Notes under the pieces: generated by a model | What the model saw: only the letters and a program-made list of their open reading frames with translations | Told to the model about the DNA's origin: nothing | Databases searched by the model: none | Made by a program: the position numbers and the translations under genes | Source: Erythrobacter oryzae | Lineage (GTDB): Bacteria; Pseudomonadota; Alphaproteobacteria; Sphingomonadales; Sphingomonadaceae | DNA: 64,000 nucleotides | Reading direction: 5' to 3' | NCBI RefSeq assembly: GCF_030271515.1 | Contig: NZ_JASCXI010000003.1 | Span: forward strand, 186,001-250,000 | Shown: one piece after another, positions 42,666-52,900 of the stretch | How the letters are laid out: each line of letters begins with the position of its first letter | Position numbering within the stretch: the first letter of the stretch is position 1

Positions 42666-44042
42666 CTAGCGCCGCTTCTTGAAGCGTTCCAGTTCGGCGC
42701 GCGCTTCGAGGGCGACATCCTGCGCGCGGATCCAGTCGGGCGAGCCATAGGGCAGGTAGGCCTCGGCCGCCTGCGCATTGGCGATCGCCTGCGGATATTG
42801 GCGGTTCATCACCTGCACCTCCGCGCTCGCGAGCCGCGCGCGCGGGATATCGCCGCGCGCCTCGTAGACCACGCCGAGCTGATACCAGGCGAAGGGATTG
42901 TAGCGGTCCTTCTGCACCGAGGCGCGCAACACCGCCTCGGCCTCGGCGAAATTGGCCTTGTCCTCGGTCGCGATCAGCGCGTGGCCGAGGAGGCCTGCGA
43001 TGAGCGGGTGGGCACGCGTCAGCTCGGTCGCGCGGCGCAGCGGTTCGAGCGCGTCCTTCGGCCGGCCGCTTTCGAGCAGCACCTGCCCCTTCAGCTCGAG
43101 GAACCACGGATTGTCGGGCTCGGCGGCAAGCAGCGCGTCGGTCTCGGCGATCGCCATGTCGATGCGCGCGTCCTTGTGATAGGCATAGGCGCGGGCATAG
43201 CGCGCAGGCACGCTGGTGTCGGAGGGCGGATAGGCGGCGAGCGTGCGCGGCGGCTCCGACAGGAAGCCGAACAGCTTGGCCTTGGCGCGCACGAAGCGCT
43301 CCTGCAATTCGGGATCGGGCGGGGTGTCCCACGCCGGGTCCTTGTCGAGCAGCCCGCGCAGCACCTGGATGCGGTCGCCGGTGAGCGGGTGGGTGCGCGA
43401 ATAGGCGGCCTCGTCGGCCTGGCTGTAGCCGCTGCGGATTTCGTTGCCGCGCAGCTTCTCGAAAAAGGTGATCATGCCCTTGCCGCTGATCCCCGCGCCC
43501 GAAAGGTAGCGCACCCCGGCAAGGTCGGTCGCGGCTTCCTGGTCGCGGTTGAACGAGAGGAAGCTGCCCATCGCGGCCTGCTGCCCGGCGGCGAGGATGC
43601 CCATGCCCGCATCCCCCGCCCCCGCCAGCACCGCGCCCACGCCCAGCAGCAGCGAGAGGATCGAGATGCCGTTCGCCGCCTTGGTGCGCTCCTCGAAGCG
43701 GACCGCGTGGCCGGCGGTGATGTGGCCCAATTCGTGGGCGAGCACGCCCTGCACCTCGTTGGCGGTATCGGCCGCGCCGAGCAGCCCCGAATGGACATAG
43801 ACTGCCTGCCCGCCCGCGACGAAGGCGTTGATCGAGGGGTCGTTGATCAGAACGACCTCGACATTGCCCGGCTCGAGCTCGCTCGCCTCCACCAGGGGCG
43901 CGAGCATGTCCTTGAGGAGCTGTTCGGTCTCGGCATCGCGCAGGATCGATTGCGCCGCAGCCGGGTGCGCGGCGAAGATCAGGCTCGCGATGAGGGCGAG
44001 GCAATAGGCCAGAAGATTGGGGCGACCGCGCATCGCCGCCAC
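42666..44042 (-). CDS. M48 metalloprotease with TPR repeats (BepA-like)
   Basis: A 458-aa periplasmic protease/chaperone: signal peptide ending near QS (~31), zinc core HELGHITAGH (H103, E104, H107) and third ligand E169 in RDQEAATD, and an internal hydrophobic segment (~125-160). C-terminal TPR repeats follow (~240-455, e.g. DNPWFLELKGQVLLESGRPKDAL, NPFAWYQLGVVYEARGD). BepA proteins monitor outer-membrane assembly. ATG at 44042 or MRGRPN at 44030 both fit. Divergent or separate from the next gene by 55 bp. Confidence 0.92.
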   Translation of the reverse strand: MAAMRGRPNLLAYCLALIASLIFAAHPAAAQSILRDAETEQLLKDMLAPLVEASELEPGNVEVVLINDPSINAFVAGGQAVYVHSGLLGAADTANEVQGVLAHELGHITAGHAVRFEERTKAANGISILSLLLGVGAVLAGAGDAGMGILAAGQQAAMGSFLSFNRDQEAATDLAGVRYLSGAGISGKGMITFFEKLRGNEIRSGYSQADEAAYSRTHPLTGDRIQVLRGLLDKDPAWDTPPDPELQERFVRAKAKLFGFLSEPPRTLAAYPPSDTSVPARYARAYAYHKDARIDMAIAETDALLAAEPDNPWFLELKGQVLLESGRPKDALEPLRRATELTRAHPLIAGLLGHALIATEDKANFAEAEAVLRASVQKDRYNPFAWYQLGVVYEARGDIPRARLASAEVQVMNRQYPQAIANAQAAEAYLPYGSPDWIRAQDVALEARAELERFKKRR

Positions 44043-44097
44043 CCTACCGGAGTCCCGGCTGAACGCAATCTGAAGGTGGGTGCCGGGGCGCCCGCCT

Positions 44098-45849
44098 TTA
44101 TCCCACCAGCTTGCGCGCCGCGCGTTCGATCAGTGCGATGTCCTCGGGGATTTCGCCGAGGATTTCCGCGCAGCCGATCTCGTCGCGGCGGATCAGCGCG
44201 AGCGCGAATTCGCTCGCACCTCCGTCGAGTTCCTCGAGGGTAATCGCCTCCAGCGCGCGCAGCGCCTGGGCGAGCGCCTCGCGCACGGCATGGGCGTCCT
44301 CGACCGGCTTGCCCTGCTCCTCGCGGCGCAAGCGGCGTTCGGCCTTGACGATCGCCTTCACCCCGCCCTCGGTCTGCGCGAGGTAGTCCGCAAGGCTCCC
44401 GCGCTCCAGCTGCAAGCGGTGGGCGTGGGTCAGGACGGCGGCATATTCGGTAAGCCGCGTCTTGTCGTAGTCATGGCCGAAGACGAGCTTGACCACCGGG
44501 GTCATCGGCGCGCGTTCCTGCACGGTGAGACCGGCGTCGGCGATCAGTTCGGCATAGTCCTCGGGCGCCTGCGCGGCGGCGAGGCTGAAGTCGTAGGCGC
44601 GGCTGACCGCGGCATAGAGCGCCGAGCGGCTGCGGTCCTCGGTGGTGTCGGCCGCACGGGCAAGTTCGCGCGCCGCGGCGAGGCAATCGTAGAGGCCGGC
44701 GTCCTCGGGGAGGTCGTCGGCGAAGGCTTCGAGGCAGTACTCGGCCTCGTCGACCACGGCGACCGCTTCGGGCTCCTCCTCCGGCTCGAACACGGGGGCG
44801 GGCTCGGGCTCGGGTTCGAAGGCAACTTCGGGTTCGGGATCGAAGCCATAGTCGGGCGCGGGCGCGTCATCGGTGTAGGGCAGCGGGTCGAGTGCGGTCA
44901 GGTCGATCGCCTTCTTGGCCGGGGCCTCGATGTAATCGGCCAGCGAAGCGAAGTTGTAGCCGGCGTCCTCGCCCTCGCCTTCGTCCTCGTCATATTCCTC
45001 GTCGGGATCGTCGAGCGCATACTGGCTGAAATCAGGGAGCGCGACATCCTCGTCCGGCACCGCGTCATGGTCGCCGAGGCCGGCGAAATCGGGCGCGAAG
45101 TCGTTGTAATCGGCGGGTTCGGCCGCGGCGCTGTCGGTCTCGTCCTCGTGCGCGGGCGAATCCGCCCAGTCGGTGACCGGCTCGGCGATGCGCGGCGCGG
45201 GTTCTTCCGCGACCTCGTCCTCGAGTTCGAGCTCGGTGTTGAGTTCGAGCGCCTGATCGATCTCGAGCAGCAGCTCATCGGCGGTCAGCTGGTCGGCCAT
45301 CTCCTTCCAGTTGATCACGCCGTAGATGAAGTCGATCGTCGCATTGTCGCTCGAGTAGGGCAGCAGGATCCCGCGATAGAGGATCGCGACCCCGGCGTGG
45401 TTCACGAACTCGGCCTCGAACCCGATCGGCGCCTGATTGGCGAGGATCTGCATGTAGTGATCGGTGATGCGGCTGAGGAGCGAGCGCGGCGGCACGTCCG
45501 CAAGCCGGGTGATGACCACGCCATTGGCGTTGCATTCCGCCGCGAGCTTGTCGCCGAGGAAGCGCACCACCGGGTTGTCGATCCCGAAGGAGAAATCGAG
45601 CAGCACCGAATGCGGGCCGAAATCGGGGAGATTGGCGGGATCGAGGTCGGCGATGTTGGGGAACATGTTTTCGCCCAGCAGGCTCGCCCAGTGATTATAG
45701 GCGCGCACCTGCATGCGGCGCTCGTCCTGGCCGATGGCGTGCGGGGGAAGGTCGCGGGCGCGGGCCGGCTGGGCGCCGTCGTCCTCGCTCTCCTCCCAGC
45801 TGCGATCCGCGGACGAATCGGAACCGAAGGTGCCGCGCAGAGTGTCCAT
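44098..45849 (-). CDS. PAS-domain protein with large acidic region
   Basis: A 583-aa cytoplasmic protein. N-terminal ~45-185 resembles the alphaproteobacterial PAS_5 family (NHWASLLGENMFPNIADLDPANLPDFGPHSVLLDFSFGIDNPVVRFLGDKL, VAILYRGILLPYSSDN). The middle (~200-380) is extremely acidic with EPEPEPAPVFEPEEEPEAV-type repeats and probably disordered. The C-terminal ~200 residues are helical and Ala-rich. No kinase or output domain is recognised. The PAS part could sense a ligand or redox state; the acidic linker suggests interaction with basic partners. Function unknown. Confidence 0.78.
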   Translation of the reverse strand: MDTLRGTFGSDSSADRSWEESEDDGAQPARARDLPPHAIGQDERRMQVRAYNHWASLLGENMFPNIADLDPANLPDFGPHSVLLDFSFGIDNPVVRFLGDKLAAECNANGVVITRLADVPPRSLLSRITDHYMQILANQAPIGFEAEFVNHAGVAILYRGILLPYSSDNATIDFIYGVINWKEMADQLTADELLLEIDQALELNTELELEDEVAEEPAPRIAEPVTDWADSPAHEDETDSAAAEPADYNDFAPDFAGLGDHDAVPDEDVALPDFSQYALDDPDEEYDEDEGEGEDAGYNFASLADYIEAPAKKAIDLTALDPLPYTDDAPAPDYGFDPEPEVAFEPEPEPAPVFEPEEEPEAVAVVDEAEYCLEAFADDLPEDAGLYDCLAAARELARAADTTEDRSRSALYAAVSRAYDFSLAAAQAPEDYAELIADAGLTVQERAPMTPVVKLVFGHDYDKTRLTEYAAVLTHAHRLQLERGSLADYLAQTEGGVKAIVKAERRLRREEQGKPVEDAHAVREALAQALRALEAITLEELDGGASEFALALIRRDEIGCAEILGEIPEDIALIERAARKLVG

Positions 45850-45955
45850 GGCTGTAAATCCGCCCCTTGGTGAACCTTTGTCGGCCCGTTCTGGCGCGGC
45901 GTGGTAAAGATCGCGTTAAGCGGGAGGGGGGATTGTTTGGGCGAAAGGGTAAAGT

Positions 45956-46087
45956 CCCTCCCCGTTGCGGAGCAATGGGGAGGTGGCCGCGCTTCAGCGC
46001 GGTCGGAGGGGTTTGTCCGCGCGTACCGCCTACCCCTCCGTCACCGCTTCGCGGTGCCACCTCCCCATCCCTGCGGGACGGGGAGGG
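45956..46087. repeat. 132-bp inverted repeat
   Basis: Arms CCCTCCCCG...GGGGAGGTGG...TCGGAGGGG (45956-46011) and CCCCTCCG...CCACCTCCCC...CGGGGAGGG (46033-46087) pair in nested stems, with local hairpins (GCGCTTCAGCGC, CACCGCTTCGCGGTG) inside. It is the widespread gammaish-style GGGGAGGTG repeat I associate with alphaproteobacterial genomes (recalled). It sits in the gap between the PAS gene (45849) and DUF2141 (46098) and may act as a transcription barrier. Confidence 0.82.
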
Positions 46088-46097
46088 ACACCAGACC

Positions 46098-46544
46098 TCA
46101 GAGAAAATACCTCATCTTGATGGTGACGCGGCTCGTGCCCTCGCCGATCTGAAGCACCGCGTCGGTGAACTTGGGTGGGGCCATGCGCACCGGGGCATCG
46201 CGAGAGAAGCCGTAGCCTTCCTTGGGCATCATCCCCATCGCGCGGTCGGCCTTGCCGTTGTTGTTCTCGTCATGCAGCAGCGCGATCCCGTAGGCACCCG
46301 GCTTGACCCCGGTGAAGCGGATCTCCTTGGTGGTGGCGGGCACGACGGTGCGATGCGCGTTGGGATCGTTGACGCATTTGGGGAAGATGTCCTTGCGCGT
46401 CGTCATGCAGGCGCGGATCACCCCCTTGGTCGAGCGCACGTCGGTGACGGTGATCACCACCTCCCCCGCCTGCGCGGGAGCCGCCGCGGCAAGCCCGCCC
46501 GCGAAGCCCGCCAGGGCGAGCGCCCCTGCGCGCATCAGCTTCAT
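46098..46544 (-). CDS. DUF2141 domain protein, secreted
   Basis: A 148-aa protein: signal peptide MKLMRAGALALAGFAGGLAAAAPAQA, then a beta-rich DUF2141 domain with the conserved pieces VVITVTDVRSTKGVIRACMTT, VPATTKEIRFTGVKPGAYGIALLHDENNNGKADRAMGMMPKEGYGFSRDAP. The DENNNGK-x-D segment looks like a Ca2+-binding loop. The ATG overlaps the stop of the sterol desaturase gene upstream (ATGA). DUF2141 proteins often accompany lipid or carotenoid genes in this group; function unproven. Confidence 0.88.
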   Translation of the reverse strand: MKLMRAGALALAGFAGGLAAAAPAQAGEVVITVTDVRSTKGVIRACMTTRKDIFPKCVNDPNAHRTVVPATTKEIRFTGVKPGAYGIALLHDENNNGKADRAMGMMPKEGYGFSRDAPVRMAPPKFTDAVLQIGEGTSRVTIKMRYFL

Positions 46545-47305
46545 GCCGAAACGTGCCCCGCCTCGGCGACGATCCGCTTGGAGAGCCCCCGGTCGGTTCC
46601 GCAGACCCGGTCCCAGAACCGGAAATAGAGCCCGTAATTGCATCTGTATTCCTCGTGATGGCGCTCGTGATGGCTGGCGGTTATCAGCCAGTCGCCCAAC
46701 GCCGAGTGAACGAGCCAGCGCGGGAACATCTCCCACCCCATGTGATTGGTGACCCCCATAACTGTGGCGATGGTCAGCACCAGACCGAGCATGCCGACAT
46801 GGATCGGCACCAGAAACACCAGCACCGGAATCACGACCGCACCCGTCACCGCCTCGATGGGGTGAAAACTCATCGCGGTCCACGCGGTCGGCGGCTTGCT
46901 GTCGTGGTGGACGGCGTGCGCGATCCGGAACCACTTGGGCCGGTGCATGAAGCGGTGGCTCCAGTAGAAGCAGGTGTCCTGCACGAAGAGATAGATCAGC
47001 ACCGAGAGCGGGTGATACCACAGCGGCAGCGCGCTCCAGTCGGCCGTTATCAGCGTCCAGCCGTGGTGCTTCCAGCCCCACAGCACGATCCCCGCAGGAG
47101 TCCCGTAGATCGCCGCCGAGAGCAGCGACCAGCGCACTTCCCGCGCGATCTGCGCGCGCTTGCCGGCATAGAGCCCGGGGCGCATCTTCGCGGTGGCGAA
47201 GGCGAACAGCCCGCTCGTCAGCACGTAACGCAGCGCGACGATCAGCGTCACGGCGAGGCTGACGATCAGCAGCGCGAGCGGGACGGGGGTGTCGGCGGGG
47301 AGCAT
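46541..47305 (-). CDS. sterol desaturase / fatty-acid hydroxylase family protein
   Basis: A 254-aa integral membrane di-iron enzyme. Histidine clusters: HRFMH, HAVHH and HHERHHEE, within four spans (~8-30, 75-100, 130-160 region, 185-205). It likely hydroxylates or desaturates a membrane lipid or carotenoid. Full family length. Translationally coupled to DUF2141. No other pathway gene next to it. ATG at 47305; the neighbouring mmcB gene lies 47 bp upstream, on the same strand. Confidence 0.9.
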   Translation of the reverse strand: MLPADTPVPLALLIVSLAVTLIVALRYVLTSGLFAFATAKMRPGLYAGKRAQIAREVRWSLLSAAIYGTPAGIVLWGWKHHGWTLITADWSALPLWYHPLSVLIYLFVQDTCFYWSHRFMHRPKWFRIAHAVHHDSKPPTAWTAMSFHPIEAVTGAVVIPVLVFLVPIHVGMLGLVLTIATVMGVTNHMGWEMFPRWLVHSALGDWLITASHHERHHEEYRCNYGLYFRFWDRVCGTDRGLSKRIVAEAGHVSA

Positions 47306-47352
47306 TGCGGTGCCTGCTATGCCGCAATTCCTTGGGCCGCGACAGGGCTAAC

Positions 47353-47847
47353 TCAGCCGTGGGTGTCGAGCGCCGTCGCCAGCGGGTCGATGAGCGCCAT
47401 GTGTCGCCGCATCGCTACCCGCGCGAGATGCTCGACCTGCGTCTTGCGGCGCGCGGCGGCGAGCGGCTCCAATGCGGCGGGGCGCAGGATCTCAGCGTCA
47501 TAGCCGTCCGCCACGATCACCCCGCAGGTGCCGGGGCGATAGGCCTCGCTCTCCAAAGGCGCGCGGTCGAGCGCGGGGGGCAGGCCCCAGTAGAAGCGGT
47601 CGCAGAAATCGAGATAGTCGGGCCACTTGGCATCGCCGAGCAGGTCGGCGCGCGCGACCTTGATCTCGACGATCACGACCAGCCCCTTGGCGTCGATCCC
47701 CATCAGATCGGCACGGCGACCGTTCCTGAGCGGCACCTCGGACAGGCACCAGATGTCGTTGCGCGCAAACAAACGGCCGATCCCGCGCGCCACATCGCTG
47801 GCGGCAAGAACAGGCGAATCGGCAGGGGCTAGCGGGGCACCGGACAT
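47353..47847 (-). CDS. mmcB: MmcB family DNA repair protein
   Basis: A 164-aa protein of the MmcB (DUF2161-like) family with a PD-(D/E)XK nuclease-like core: EVPLRNGRRADLMGIDAKGLVVIVEIKVARADLLGDAKWPDYLDFCDRFYWGLPP. In Caulobacter mmcB is SOS-induced and helps cells survive mitomycin C. A GTTC-N7-GTTC box lies 13 bp before the ATG, which confirms SOS control here. D-(x)n-E-x-K acids lie at ADL and VEIK. ATG at 47847 follows a short leader. Confidence 0.92.
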   Translation of the reverse strand: MSGAPLAPADSPVLAASDVARGIGRLFARNDIWCLSEVPLRNGRRADLMGIDAKGLVVIVEIKVARADLLGDAKWPDYLDFCDRFYWGLPPALDRAPLESEAYRPGTCGVIVADGYDAEILRPAALEPLAAARRKTQVEHLARVAMRRHMALIDPLATALDTHG

Positions 47848-47859
47848 GGCCCAGCGTTG

Positions 47860-47874
47860 GAACGAAAGTGGAAC
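47860..47874 (-). promoter_or_regulatory. LexA (SOS) box of mmcB
   Basis: On the minus strand the sequence GTTCCACTTTCGTTC fits the alphaproteobacterial LexA consensus GTTC-N7-GTTC exactly. It lies 12-27 bp upstream of the mmcB start codon, within the expected promoter-operator region. Confidence 0.9.
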
Positions 47875-47878
47875 GCCG

Positions 47879-48265
47879 TCAAGCGGGTTCGGTCGCCGGG
47901 GCCTGAAGGACGCTCACCATCGCGGCGCGCGCGGCGTGGAACTCGCGCCACAGCACCTGCGCGGGGGCGGAGGTGTCCTGCCCGCGGCGGGTGAGGGTGC
48001 CGAGGGCCGCAAGCCCGCTCTCCAGCATCGCCGCGCAATCTGCGGCGGACTGCGCGACGATCGCGCGCTGCCACGGCGCGGCGCGGACGATCACCGCACC
48101 CAGTTCGCCGCCGATCTCGACCGGCTCGGGCGCGAGACGGGCCAGCAACGCCAGCGTCGCCGCCTTGCCGTGCAGCGCCACCAGCGCCTCGGCCAGGGCC
48201 TCGGGCGCCGCCGGGTCGGGGGCGGGTGCGTGGGGGAGAATCGGCTCGGGCGGAAGCGTTGCCAT
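47879..48265 (-). CDS. hypothetical Ala-rich protein
   Basis: A 128-aa, Ala/Leu-rich helical protein without signal peptide or recognised motif (EALVALHGKAATLALLARLAPEPVEIGGELGAVIVRAAPWQRAIVAQSAADCAAMLESGLAALGTL). ATG at 48265 (MATLPPEP) is preferred. It ends 5 bp from the mmcB SOS box, so its stop region touches the mmcB promoter. The plausibility rests on length and codon pattern only. Function unknown. Confidence 0.6.
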   Translation of the reverse strand: MATLPPEPILPHAPAPDPAAPEALAEALVALHGKAATLALLARLAPEPVEIGGELGAVIVRAAPWQRAIVAQSAADCAAMLESGLAALGTLTRRGQDTSAPAQVLWREFHAARAAMVSVLQAPATEPA

Positions 48266-48364
48266 GGGGGCGAGCCTATGGCGGCATGCTTGCCGATTGG
48301 TTAAGCCCCCTCCCGTCGCCCCTGCGGAGAGCGCCCACAATTGTGTGGCGCACCCGCCCGCCTC

Positions 48365-48393
48365 TTGCTAAGCGGCCGCCCGCGCGCAAGAAT
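48365..48393 (+). promoter_or_regulatory. promoter of tRNA-Arg
   Basis: TTGCTA (48365-48370), 17-bp spacer, then AAGAAT (48388-48393). A start near 48400 lies just before the mature tRNA 5' end at 48412. The -35 is near consensus. Confidence 0.55.
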
Positions 48394-48411
48394 GCAACCG
48401 CACACTGCGAT

Positions 48412-48488
<77 letters not shown>

Positions 48489-48533
48489 GCCTTTGGAGGC
48501 ACCGCGCCGCAGCCCCCCTGCAATCCGGCCTGA

Positions 48534-49991
48534 TCAGCTTCCGGAAACCGGGTCCCGTATCTCGCGCGCCGTTTCTCCCCCCAGTGCACGGTAGAGAGCA
48601 ACCCGATTGCTCGCTTCGACCAACCGGGTCGTCAGCAGCGTGCGGCTTGCCTGATAATAGGCGCGCTGCGCATCGAGGCTGGCGAGGAAGCTGTCCACGC
48701 CGCCGCGGTAGCGCAGGTCGGCGAGCTGATAGGTGTCCTCGGCCGCATCGAGGAAGGCGCGGTTGGCGCGGAGTTGCTCGGTGATCGTGCCGCGCCGGGC
48801 GAGCGCGTCGGCAACGTCGCGGAAGGCGGCCTGGATCGCGCGCTCGTAACCCGCCACGGCCGCATCGCGCTGCGCCTCGCTCTGGGCCACGCCGGCCTGC
48901 GCCGCGCCGCCCGCGAACAGCGAATAGCGCACATTCGCGCCTGCCGAATAGTTGAACGCCGCGCCGGTGAAGAGGGTCGAGAGCGCGTTGCTGGCGAGGC
49001 CCGCCAGCCCTGTCAGCGTGATCCGCGGGAACAATGCCGCCCGCGCCGCGCCGATCTCGGCGTTGGCGGCGCGCAGCTCGTATTCGGCCTGAAGCACATC
49101 GGGACGGCGCAGCAGGATCGACGAATCAAGGCCCGCAGGCACTGCGCGCACCGCCTCGCCCGCATCGTCGAGCGAGCGCGGCAGCAGCGCGGCATCGACC
49201 GGCGCGCCGACCAGCAATTGCAGCGCGTTCACATCCTGCGCCAGCGCAGTGGTCTGCGCGGCGATGTCGGCCTCGGCGGCGGCGAGGATCTGCTCGGCCT
49301 GGCGCAGATCGGATCGCGGGGCGATCCCGCCGTCGAGGCGCAGGCGGGTCAGCTTCACCTGCTCGCGCGCATTGGCGGCGGTGTCCTCGGCAAGCTTCAG
49401 CAGCGAGGCATCGGCGGCATAGGTCAGCCACGCGTCGGCGATGTCGCCGATCAGCGTCAACCGCGTGGCGCGGGCGGCGGCTTCCGTGCCGAAATAGCGG
49501 GCGAGGGCAGCGTCGGACAGCGAATCGAGCCGCCCGAACAGATCGAGCTCGAAGGCGGTGGTGCTGATATCGGCGGTGTAGCGCGTACCCGCCGTCGAGC
49601 GGCTGGCGGCGGGGTTGTTGCCGATGTCGACATCCTGGTTGCGGTTCTGGTTCGCCGTGCCGTTGTCGAACCGCGTAGCCCCCGCCGCGACGCCCACCTG
49701 CGGCAGCTGCGCGGCGCTCTGGATACGCGATTGCGCCCGCGCCGCGCGGATGTTCGCGGCGGCGATCCTGAGGTCGCGGTTGTTCTCGAGTGCTTGCTCG
49801 ATCACCTGCACCAGTCGCGGATCGGCGAAGACCTCGCGGTAGGTCATCACCGGCAGCGCGGCCTCGCTCTCGGCGAGATAGGCGTCGCCCGCCGGCCACG
49901 ATGCGGGGACGGGCAGATCGGGCTGCACATATTTGGGCGCCATCGAACAGCCCGAGAGCAGCGCGAGGGCAAGAACCGGGGCGAACCTCAT
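48534..49991 (-). CDS. RND efflux outer-membrane lipoprotein (NodT family)
   Basis: A 485-aa TolC-like channel of the NodT/OprM type. Lipobox LLSGC (Cys15) after [11 protein letters not shown], typical start of the mature protein [15 protein letters not shown], then two repeats of long helices and beta strands; signature [21 protein letters not shown] and the [30 protein letters not shown] segment. It completes a tripartite pump with the RND protein, whose stop overlaps its start (ATGA). The 3' end lies before the tRNA. Confidence 0.95.
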   Translation of the reverse strand: MRFAPVLALALLSGCSMAPKYVQPDLPVPASWPAGDAYLAESEAALPVMTYREVFADPRLVQVIEQALENNRDLRIAAANIRAARAQSRIQSAAQLPQVGVAAGATRFDNGTANQNRNQDVDIGNNPAASRSTAGTRYTADISTTAFELDLFGRLDSLSDAALARYFGTEAAARATRLTLIGDIADAWLTYAADASLLKLAEDTAANAREQVKLTRLRLDGGIAPRSDLRQAEQILAAAEADIAAQTTALAQDVNALQLLVGAPVDAALLPRSLDDAGEAVRAVPAGLDSSILLRRPDVLQAEYELRAANAEIGAARAALFPRITLTGLAGLASNALSTLFTGAAFNYSAGANVRYSLFAGGAAQAGVAQSEAQRDAAVAGYERAIQAAFRDVADALARRGTITEQLRANRAFLDAAEDTYQLADLRYRGGVDSFLASLDAQRAYYQASRTLLTTRLVEASNRVALYRALGGETAREIRDPVSGS

Positions 49992-52900
49992 GCGGTGGTG
50001 CCCCCTTCGGGTGCGCGGCGCAGCTTCTTCAGCGTGTCGCGGGTGGTGCGGCGCACGATCACGAAGAACAGCGGGATGAAGAAGATCGCCAGCACCGTCG
50101 CGGTCAGCATCCCGCCGATCACCGAGGTGCCGATGGCGATGCGGCTGTTCGCCCCCGCGCCGGTCGAGAGCGCCAAGGGCAGCACGCCGAAGATGAAGGC
50201 GAGGCTGGTCATCAGGATCGGCCTGAGGCGCAGACGCGCCGCTTCCAGTGCCGCGTCGATCACGCGGGCGCCGCGCTTCTCGGCCTGCTCGGCGAACTCG
50301 ATCACGAGGATCGCGTTCTTGGCGGCGAGGCCCATCGTCGTGAGGAGGCCGATCTGGAGATAGACGTCGTTCTCCAGCCCCCGCAGCGTCACCGCGAAGA
50401 CCGCGCCGACGAGGCCCAGAGGGATCACCAGCATCACCGCCACCGGGATCGTCCAGCTTTCGTAGAGCGCGGCAAGGCACAGGAACACCACCAGCAGCGA
50501 CAGCCCGTAGAGCAGCGGCGCCTGCCCCGAGGACAGCCGTTCTTGGAACGACAGGCCCGACCACGCGACGCTGACGCCGGGGATCTCGGCGGCGAGCTCG
50601 GCCATCCGGTCCATCGCCGCGCCCGAGCTCTGGCCGGGGGCGGCCTGCCCGTCGAACTGGAAGCTGGGGTAGCCCTGAAAGCGCGAGAGCGTCGTCGGTG
50701 TGGTAGACCAGCGGGTGCTGGCGAAGGCGGAGAAGGGCGCCATCTGGCCATTGCTGCCGCGCACGAACCACTGGCCGATATCGTCGGGCGTCGCGCGGTA
50801 GGGCGCATCGGCCTGCACGAAGACGCGCTTCACCCGCCCGCGGTCGATGAAGTCGTTGACATACTGCCCGCCCCACGCGGCCGAGAGCGTGGTGTTGACG
50901 TCCGACTGGTTGAGGCCCAGCGCGGCAAGGCGCGGCTGGTCGATATCGACCTGGAGCGTCTGGGTGTCGGGTAGCTCGCCGAGGCGCACCCCGGTCAGCA
51001 CCGGGTCCTTGCTCGCCGTCTCCAGCAGCTTGTCGCGCGCGGCGAGGAAATCCTCGCGGCTCATCCCGCTGGTGTTCTGGAGCTGGAGGGTGAAGCCGTT
51101 GCTCTGCCCCAGCCCGCGGATCGCAGGCGGCACGAGCATGTTGACCTGCGCATCGCGGAACCCCGCAAAGGCCTTGGCCGCGCGCTGCGTGATTGCATCG
51201 GCGGCGTTTGCGGCGCCCTTGCGCTCGGACCAGTCGACGAAGTTGACGAAGCCCTGTCCGGTGTTCTGCCCCGCCGCGCCGCCGCCCCCGCCCGCGACGG
51301 TCAGCATCGTGGCGACATTCGCGCTCTCGTCGGTCAGCATGTATTTCTCGATCGCGAGCTGCACCTCGCGGGTGCGACCCTGCGTCGCGCCGGCGGGCAG
51401 GCGGAACTGCACCTGCGCCGCGCCCTGATCCTCGGTCGGCAGGAAACCGGTCGGCAGGCGCAGGAACAGGATCGCGAGCAGCGCCACGACCGCAGCGTAG
51501 ATCGCGAGGAACAGGAACTTGCGGTCGACCACGCGCTGAACCGCTCCGACATAGCGGGTGGTGCCGCGCGCGAAGCTGTCGTTGAACCATACCTGCGCGC
51601 GCGCAAGTCGCTCGGCACCCCACGGCCACCGGCGATGGAGCGCGCTCTCCCCCGGGGCCTCGCCGTGTCGGTTCTGGCGCAGCAGCGAGGCGGTCAGCGC
51701 CGGGCTCAGGATCAGCGCGACCAGCGCCGAAAGCGCCATCGCCGAGATGATCGTCACCGAGAACTGGCGGTAGATCACCCCGGTCGACCCGCCGAAGAAG
51801 GCCATCGGCAGGAACACCGCCGACAGCACGATCGCGATGGCGACCAGCGCGACCTGAATCTCGTTCATCGAACGGATCGTCGCCTCCTTGGGCGTCATCC
51901 CGGGGTTTTCCTCGAGCAGCCGCTCGACATTCTCGACCACCACGATCGCGTCATCGACGAGCAGGCCGATCGCGAGCACCAGCCCGAACAGGGTCAGCGT
52001 GTTGATGGTGAAGCCCGCGACATAGAAGATCGCGAAGGTGCCCAGCAGCACCACCGGCACGGCGATGGTCGGGATCAGCGTCGCGCGCCAGCTCTGGAGG
52101 AAGACGAACATCACCACGATCACCAGCAGGATCGCCTCGATCAGGGTCTGCACCACTTCCTCGATCGACAGGCGGATGAAGGCCGTGGTGTCGTTGGCAT
52201 AGGCGACGTTGTAGCCGGGCGGGAAGCTGCCCCGCGCCTTCTCGACCGCCACCTTGACCAGATCGGCGGTGGCGAGCGCGTCCGCCCCCGGCGCAAGGCT
52301 GATCGCGAGGCCCGCCCCGGGGTGGCCGTTGATGCGGCTCGAGGCGGCGTAGTTCTCCGCGCCCAGTTCGACCCGCGCGATGTCGCCCAGACGCACCAGC
52401 GCGCCGCTGGCATCGGCCTTGAGGATGATCGCCTTGAACTGGTCGGCCGTGCGCAGCCGCGACTGCGCGGTGACCACAGCGTTGAGCCGGTTGCTCTCGG
52501 GCTGCGGCAGACCGCCGACCTCGCCCGCGGCGACTTCGGTGTTCTGGTTGCGGATCGCGGTAATGATGTCGCCTGGCATCAGCCCCACCGAGGCAAGCCG
52601 GTTGGGATCGAGCCAGATGCGCATCGCATATTGCGAGCCATAGACATTGGTCTCGCCCACGCCCTCGATCCGGGCCAGCTCGTCCTGAAGGTTCGAGACA
52701 AGGAAATCGGAGACGTCGATATTGGTCGCGCGGTCGGTCTCGTCATAGACGCCGACGATCATCAGGAAATCGGGGTTCGACTTGGTGACGCGCAGGCCCT
52801 GCTGCTGCACCTGCTGCGGCAGGCGGGGCAGCGCGGACTGCACCTGGTTCTGCACCTGCACCTGCGCGATGTCGGGATCGGTGCCCTTGGCGAAGGTCGC

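Noticed and set aside
45956..46087. Insertion sequence or CRISPR remnant
   Set aside because: It is one inverted repeat without a transposase, direct target repeats or regularly spaced spacers.
48534..51629. A single 1031-aa protein fusing part of an RND pump with NodT
   Set aside because: Its N-terminal part is out-of-frame relative to the genuine RND gene; the real NodT starts at 49991 with a lipoprotein signal, overlapping the RND stop by 4 bp.
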